A stretch of 64,000 bases of DNA from contig JAVHKY010000030.1 in assembly GCA_035079385.1 (NCBI GenBank), positions 4,317,001 to 4,381,000 on the forward strand, read 5' to 3'. Under the pieces are notes generated by a model. It had not been told where the DNA came from. It was given only the letters and a program-made list of their open reading frames with translations, and made no database searches. Below, piece after piece: positions 51,201 to 60,200 of this stretch; the stretch's first letter is position 1, and each line of letters opens with the position of its first letter. This stretch comes from Aspidiotus rigidus. Lineage: Eukaryota; Arthropoda; Insecta; Hemiptera; Diaspididae. The translations under genes were made by a program, and so were the position numbers.

Positions 51201-54200
51201 CTCTTGCTTTGTCTAGGTGTGTATTTTATAAGCTCGAATGTCTACCGAAGCCATGTAAAAACTTATCAATGAGCTTGTATCGTACCGACACCTTTGTAAG
51301 ATCTCTGTTATTACACGATAATCGTTATAGATTTCAGTCTCTTTTTTTTTCTGTACACTGTGTAATTAATACGTGATTTTTTTTCCATTGCGATTGACAG
51401 ATTGGGTTTAATGACTCACTTCGGAGCATTAGCAGCTGCGACCTCATCGTGCCGAAGTCCACTACTGGCGGTATATCATTCCGTTCCCGTTCCGGTTTCG
51501 TCTGTCATCGATAAACAATGGTACGATGCGTGGGCTCATCTTCAACAACCTGCTCCCGCTACGAGTCCAACAGGTTGGTAAACTTATAAAGACTTTTTGA
51601 TCGAACGTTTTCTCAGCAGTAATCTAATGAGGTTACGTTGAGACCCAATTATAATACGCTCGTTAGTAGAACCTTAGGACGCCACGAAAAGATGATGAAC
51701 ATGTCCATACTATAGTGCCCTTTCTCGTCAGTATGTAGAATGTATTCGCTGGAAAAATATCACCGGTCACGAAAAACGCTAAATGCGCTTTTTCCCTGTT
51801 TTTAAAAGAGCGAGAGACAGAGAGAGAGGGAGAGAGAGAGAGAAAAAGATGTAATAATTAATCTAATGAGAGGGTGTCCTGTCCACGTGCTCGTGATTTA
51901 CATTATTAAGAGGCTATAATGAACACCTGTGGACGTGTTCTACACTATGTATTCGTAATTTTAGGTTTCGTAAAACAACGTTATTCGTGCTGTAGTGTAA
52001 AACAGAAAGCTTAATTCTAATTAAAAATTTGTTTAACAAAATACGCTCGACTTACCTACCGCATTTGTTTACATATTATATACGTATACCCGAATATTTC
52101 ATTTTTTGTGCATTCACGAAAAAAATAGCTCGCAAATGAAAGTGTTTTGTTGTAACCAAGCCTTTAGAAATGATTTGAACGTATGAAAGGTACTTCCAAA
52201 GGTACCTGTGTTGATTGATAACAAGTGTCAGTGTTTGAAAAACGAAACTCAATTTGAGCCCGCTGGGACGTATCAATTTGTTGAAAATAATTTGTCGCAA
52301 ATGTTCTGGATCTGTTGAATTTAACGTGAAGAACTGTCAACATTTTTTTCTTCACTTTGACTTTATACTCCAAAAAGATGATAAAAATATCAACTGCACC
52401 AATATGACTCATTTACACTATGTCAATTTTAGGACGATTTCGTGTCTGCTCTCCAAATTTTTGTTGGGTCAATTAGTTTTTTGGTAATGTAGGCCTACGC
52501 TGGAATCGACGTTGATTTTGATTCGATTTCTCCAGTTTTATCGACCCGAAATCGACTACTATGTTTGGTGGATTTCAAGGCAATTTATAGTAGGCTGATC
52601 GACGTCAATCTGTATAGTCGATTTCGAGTAGACTTCTTTAAATTTTTCTAGCGCAATCTAAAATCGACTGCTGTGATGTTAAATCCGGTTCTCTGGTAAT
52701 ATACCGTCGTAGGTCGACTTTGAATCGACCTCTAGTCGATGTCGATTTCGATTCGACATTTTCAAATTTTTTATCCACCTGAAATCGACTCCAAATAAGG
52801 GCTGCTTAGCCAATCGTATTGGCTAAAAACTTAGCTAAAATATAGCCCTTCAAATTGATTGGCTTCGGCTACCAGCTAACGACTAACCCAGTCTCATTGG
52901 CTAGCTAACAGCTAGCTAATTTTGGCTCCAAATAGAATGGCTCACGGCTGAAAGTAGGAGAGGGAATCACTCCAATGAGGAGGGGAAGGGAAAATAAACT
53001 ACTAAGCTAATGGCTAACTGATTTCATTAGCTAGCTAACGGCTGGTTAATTTTGGATGAAAATCGCTCAGCTAACGGCTAATGGCTTCAGCTTACCTGAG
53101 CAGCTCTGCTTGAAATACTCACCAATTAGCAGTTGATTTTTAATATACTTATCTGCAAATCGACGTGCAGTCAATAAGCCGTCAGCCTCCGTAGCATTCT
53201 GTCTGTTTGGTGAATTCACGACTCGCGGAGAGAATGTGCAGTCATATATAATTATATAAGGAGGACTAATTGAATATCTAAATGCTTAATTAGTTTTGCT
53301 AAGATCGAATCGACGCAATATCGCCGTTAAAGGGCTATCTTTTTGCCAATTAATGATTTTCAGATTTCAGACGAAATCAATCTGCAATACCGAGAGTCGA
53401 CTCAATTTCTACGTGTCGACGCTGATTCGATAAAAAGAGGGAGTGGTTGATTTGTAGTCGACGCGTTCACTTATTTTGCGTTCGATGTTGTGTGGAACTA
53501 AATCGACCTAAAGTCGACGTCAATTTTGAGTCGACTTTTGTTCGAAATTGCGAGTCAATTCGAAATTGATAGGACGTCATCGACATGGTTCAAATCTCTG
53601 GTCATTTAGAGAATTTTTAGAAGTTGATGAACCGCAGCTTTTAAGTTTTTTTTTTTTCATAATTTGTAATTCACAAATTTTAACCGCATGTAGTCTTCAA
53701 ATTGACTCAAGTCATTGATTAGAGTTGATTTCGTTCTACCCAATTTCACGGGACCGCGAATGACGAGGCGATCTCGACTCGTGGTCGACCGCACATATTT
53801 TCCTATCGACTCTATTGTCGACTTCGGAATTAAGTTGACTTTTATGTTGAATTAATAGCAGTTGAAAATGGACATCAATTTTGGATCAATTATGCGTCAT
53901 TCATCTGCAAAAATCGTATCGAAATTGAGTGAATTAATTTCGCCGACTGCGAATTGATGTCGATTTTCGAACGATCATACGTCATTTATCGGCAACAGAC
54001 TTAAAAATCGACCATAAAATTGCGTCGATTTCGAAAGCATGATTTGATTGGGATTGTAGAATCTAGTTCTAAAAAGAATGGATTTCTAATATTCGATTTG
54101 AAGTTCACTGAGAAAATTGGGTTGATTCGACCCAATTTCTGCATTGGTCAAGCATAATTCAATTTTTCAATTAATTCTCATTATATAATCTATTACGCAT

Positions 54201-57200
54201 TGTGTCTGCGAGTAGCGAAGTCACCGAACAGACTCGGACAGTGGGGATTAAACGTCGACTCTAGATAGGTCGATTCAAAGTCGACTATCGTATGTATAAA
54301 TCCCCAGATCGCTATTAATTGACTGGTGATTGACGCTACAGAGCAGTTCATCTCAGGTCGATATAAAATTCAAATAAGTCGACTCGAAATGGACTAAAAA
54401 TTGATGTGCCGAATTTAGTCGACATAGCGTCAATTCAAACAATATATATCGACCAAGTTTTTAAAGTGAGTAGATTTTTAGTTAATTTCAAGTGAAATTC
54501 TGTCCACCTTAGTTAGTGATTTAAAATTTTTCAACTAGGAACCAGTTTTGTAAGGATTTTTTTCTTTACCGGCACCCGACCCCACTATGTGAAGCCGAGT
54601 TCGAGTTTCTCAATCCTATAGTATACTATATATTAGGCTATACTAGCTTTATATCAGGCCTAGCAAAGTATGTAGTATACTACGCCTAGCATGCAATGAA
54701 CTAGATTTAAGACCGCACTAGACGATCAAGATTTTCGTCAATTTTCCTCGTCATGTTTTCAAAAAATCGAGTTTTAAACCAAATTCTTGACGGAATCATC
54801 GATAAAATTCAAAACAGAATTGAATTTTATTGACGCACCTTCAAGTTTCCACGTCAAGTAATCATATAATCTCGATTTTTTAAAAAAATGACAGGGAAAA
54901 TTCACGAAAATCTTGATCGTCTAGCGCGGCCTTATATTAGCTCTAGACTAGAGTATATTAGCCCTACACTAGGCCTAGTATAGATTACCATAATATATTA
55001 TACTACGCCTAAATTAGGCCTAGCATGCAGCCGAATCCAGAAGTCCAAAAAAGACAAAGAAGGGAATGTTGATAACAAAACAGGCAAATTCTAGACGACG
55101 ACCCACAATTTAATGACGTCTCGGATGGTGATGACGTCCGAACCGATTCAACAGAATGACGATGATGACGTCACAAGAAGGTTTAAACTGATGCCTTTAT
55201 CCGATGTCGAGAATTCACAAGTTTGAGACTGGGTCTCCTCTTCTTGATATCTTTACCGACACTCCAGCCGTCTGTTGGAAATCTGTGTCTTGAAGTCCGA
55301 GTTAATCTCAACACCCCAGAAGGTTTGCAAGGAATCCTCGAGTAGATCCAGAATAGTTAGCTTATTATACTAGATCAAGATGAGTCTCCAAAAGCTAATC
55401 AGCTTAAAATAGAAGCAGCAGCTTAGTATACAAACAATATATCGATACAATCATCATCGATATGTTTATGAAATTCCCAAAGACTTATCATACAAAATTC
55501 GACGTTTTTCTATGGAACGGAGAAATTTACTTTTCTTAGCTTTAAATTAGGCTTAATTAAGTAAACGACGGTTTCCTTAACGATGTTAAACGAGGAATGA
55601 ATGCAGGAACCTGTTCTATGGATTGAAAAATAATACATGATATTGTGACCCGTATTAGGGTAGCCCCTTCAGTGAGTCAGATATGCAACGCTTCAAACAC
55701 CTTAACTCCACCTTCTATTATATACTACGGATCCGAGTCGAAATTTTTCCAAGTCCCTGTCCCATTATGTATAGCTCAAGAGTGGAATGTACCCAAGTCC
55801 CCCTGTATCATATATAGCACAAGAGTAGAAATTTTTAGACGTTTTTGGCCGCACGGTGAATTTCTCAACACCCCCCTCCCCCTCCGTTCCATGTTAAAAG
55901 AAATTAAACATTATCACATTTGGTTCCACCAGAACATTTTTTTTCCTTCTTTTTTTTTTTTTTATAAAATGTACCGCACCCTGCGCCTTCCACTAGGTGC
56001 TGTCTAAAATTTTTTGATCTTGGGATAGAGAAAAAATTTCACTATTGGAAGCTATTAATAACACGCACGAACAAATTTTAAACTTTTTAAATGAACATGA
56101 ACTATACAAGGTATTTCTAGAACTAGAAGTATTTTTGACGCTGAGTACTGTGGCCATTTACCATTTTTTGATATTACCTCTCTTTATTGTGCAATACTTA
56201 TGTTTAGTCACCGCGGATTGTTGCGACGCATAACGTATCTTTTCGAGTTAAAAAATTCTAACGCGCGAAAAGTTACACTTGCCTGTCGCGATGAAGTGCG
56301 GGAATTAAACATAAATATTGCACAATAATGAGAGGTAATATTGAGAAACGGTAAATGGCATGATACTCAGCGTCGAAAATACTTCTAGAAATACCTTCTA
56401 TAGTTCATGTAGTTTGTTCTAAAAGGTTGAAATTTGTTCTAGTATGTAAGGGATCGGTAAACCCAGGAAAATTTTAAGCTCTAAATTCTTCTGGAGAAAA
56501 AACTTGGAAAAATATTTCTATGAGGTACCGTAGTCTACGAACCATCAAATATTTTTCACCATTATACTATGAAATTGTCGAAGTGTCTAGAAAAATGCAC
56601 CAGCACAATCAGGTGAAATAAATTTCAACTCCGATGAAGTTTCTTAGCTCTAGCCGGAAACGGATGAGTGAGATCCGAATTTTCAATCTTACTAGATTAT
56701 TCAAAATCGGCGACTTCTGACAGTCAATTGGGTCGCGGAAACCTTACGGGAGCTAGCTCACAGACTTCAGAATTAAAAAGAGAAACTCCAATACGAGAAC
56801 GCTTTCTAAAAATTAAAATGCATATTATTTTCCTCTTTTTTAACTCCAAAAAGAGAGTTATTCTTCCTTGTAAAATAAACAGACAACAGAACAATTTCTC
56901 TGGCTCTTTGAACACGGAAGTACATTCTATGTTTTATAAATTGTGAAGTAATCGACGTCATCACGTCGGCGTTTTCTAAAAGAAAAGATTCCACTCCTTT
57001 CTACTTGTAACGGATAAATAAAAATACGGTACGAGCTTGAATGTCTCTGACTTGGAAAAGTCGTTTTTTTTACAGCGAGAGTGTTGGTAAAACGATAAGT
57101 GCTCGTTATATAAGTTTGAAAAAGGTTGCGCTATAGTACTTGCAACGTGAATAAGAGAGAAACGCAATGTTTTGTAGGTGTTTAAGCTCATTGACGTTTT

Positions 57201-60200
57201 CATATACAGCGGTAATCTGATATTTATCGCCTTATCAGATTTCAGTCGCTAGATTTTTTTTAAAGAAAGCTCGGCAGCGCTTATAGACGCGCAGTAGACT
57301 TCGTTATAGCAAGTAATAGGGGTTGGGTATACCAGGTATAAGTTTTGTTACTACCTTACAATAAGTATCGTTTGCATATAGTTCATAATCTACTACGAGG
57401 GTAGTTGATAATCTCTCTGTCTCCTTTGAGTTTGGCGGGAGACAGCTTGACGGCTATTTAAGACGACTGTCATCTATAATGAATGCGCTGAAAACTACAG
57501 AGCAATTAAATGGCGTCGTCCTTTATTGTAATTAAGAAGTTTACGAGTAATACGAGTCTCCGCCTTGGGAGCGACTTTGATTTAAAGGTGCGAAACTGAA
57601 TTTGATATACGATTAATTTTCGTCCGAGCGATGAGAGCGGCGAACGTCAACTTGTATTTGTTTCCAAACGGATATATTTCATCATTACTTCAATAAATTA
57701 AAGATCTGGGACGATAAAAATGGAATTGACGATGAAACAGAATTTGTCTTTTTAAATGTGTTTGTATAGGGTTGGCATGGTCAAGCTGTGACGAAGATAA
57801 GCTAATTGCTGGATGAGTTATGTTTCATCGTCGTATAGATATATTGGTGGTGTACGGAGTAGTTTTTAAATTTATGAGTGCGCCATATGTTTGAAATGCA
57901 TTTATACTACACACACTGGGTAATGCATATTACCGCACGATGTCTATAGTGGATTTGGGACGTGCGTTCGTTTTTTTTTCGTAGATAAGATATAAAAAAT
58001 GACATAAAAATATGCTTCAATTATATTTGTTGCGCGTAAATTAACTCGAGCATGCTTAAAAATGAATTTTTTCAATTACCTAACGGTAGAAAAAAGAGAG
58101 TACCTACTCGATTTTTTTCTTTAACGGAATTCTCTTCGTGTGGTTTCTTAGTCTAATCTCACAGTTGTGTTCTTTCGTGCAGAATTGAACGATTTCTAAA
58201 TTCAGGCATACTGTTCTGAGAACATTTTTCCATTTTCGTAGTAAGACTGGAACTAGTGCACTATCTTGGAAACGCGAGAGAGATATTTCAAAATGAAAAA
58301 ATAATGTAAGCCACTCCCTCTAATTGAAATTTTTTCATGTATGTGAGAGACAAGTTTATATGAATTAAAGAAACCTATTTTCGCTATTCACCATCCTTAG
58401 AAGGTTTTAGGATTAATCATTTCGGCCCACTAAATTAAATGCATTTATCGTTTTTCGTCCCCGTTTAGCCAATTCAAAATAGGGCGTGAAATAGTTCAAA
58501 TTGGGGATAAGAGGTCAGAAAAAAATGTTTCAGTCAAGCTTGCTTAAGGTCTGAGAAGAATTTTGCGCTCAAAACAGTAAACCACAGGACCGGGCCGACC
58601 ATAAGGCAAGATGGAATTATTGCAGGAAAATTTTTACAAAAAAATTTAAACAGAATTTTGAAAAGTTGATGCATAAATCCAAGTTGAGTGAGATTTTTTG
58701 AAGGTTTCAGTTTTTAGAGACGCTTATACTAAATTTGACGCAGGGCGCCAGAATAGCTTGGCTCGTTAAACTATGAAAGTCAGGTTTGTGTGACAGAAGA
58801 AGGTTCGATTACAATGTCAATATGTTTTCATAACTCACACTGCGAAAGTGCGCTTTTGGCGTACTGATTTTAGAAGCGAAAACGTCTGTTTGCGCTCGCG
58901 TTAGCTATAGCGCATGAAAATGTGATAACTACTTGTCTGTCCTCTCCACTTACTTTTCTGTCCTGCTGTTGTAACTTTGAATAATTGTTCCGCTGTTATC
59001 ACTACAGAATGATCAATAATGAAGAATGAACGTACGAACATCACAGTTCCTAATTGAAGTTTGACGAGTATAATAACAGCTTGTAATAAAGAAATAATGA
59101 AATTAGGAATAAAGAAGATGACGTAACGAACAAAATGATATGTTTTTATTTATTCATAAGTCTAATCTAGTTATCACGACGACGACGACGTTTTCGCTTC
59201 TAAAATCAGCACGCCAAAAGCGCACTCTTTGCAGTATTCGTTATAAAAAAATCTTCCAAGACAAGGAGCAAGCGACTTCCAATGACTCGTTCGGCTTGCT
59301 TCGCTCGGCTTTGCCTCGCTTCGCAACGTACCGAACTTGTCATTCAAAGCGTCGCTTTCGCTCCTTGGCATGAAATATACTATTGTTCGTCTGATACGAA
59401 ATTAACCCACCCAAAATAAGGTAATGTTAGTGGAGAAATTACAACCAATCATACTGCAGTAAGAACGTATGGACTGATGATACCAGCTGAGCAATTGAAA
59501 GAAGCATAATTATTAGGCCTTAAGGGATGAGAAACGAAAGCACTTTGGAAAAGTCATAGTAGTGATGAAGTCGAGCGTTTTTCTTTGTAGCCTGTGAGCT
59601 GCACAGATATGTTTGCAGAGGTAGGCAGGGCCCGAGTACGTCATAGCGTAGTTCTGCATTCGTCTATTCCATTCCAGGTTCATCTTCTTCCTCATGACTG
59701 CCTGCAAATGCAGGCACCTGTTTCCATGCTTCTTCGGAACCTAGCATGGTGGCAACCAGACTACTCAGAGCAAGCGCTTCATCTACCTCAATCTCTTTAA
59801 GAGATCGACTAAGTTTCTCCACTCACGCCTCCACGCCTCACAGTCAAATAAGGTGTGCTATTATCCATCATACTGCCCTCAGTTGCAGTGCAAACTTTTT
59901 GCTTGTTCAACTTTCCTTGGAGTAGCCGTGGCCGCTTACCACCGGCGTCAGTCAGCTGACCATGATCTCGTTTCTCTCACTCATCAAAGTCGCGTATCAA
60001 TTTATTATTATAATATTATTTTTTATTAATTTAATTCATATTAATTTTTTCAAATATTAATTTATTATTTAAATTACATTTTTTTAAATAATGTGTTTAT
60101 TGATTGATATTTTTAATTTTTTAAAATTTGAATTTATTTTTTAATTAATAAAATTAGAAATAGCAATAATGAATTTTTATTTGAAATTATTAAATATTAT

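Noticed and set aside
59140..59373. Overlapping frames on both strands around the CGA run
   Set aside because: They lie on an inverted-repeat arm and simple repeats; no motif.
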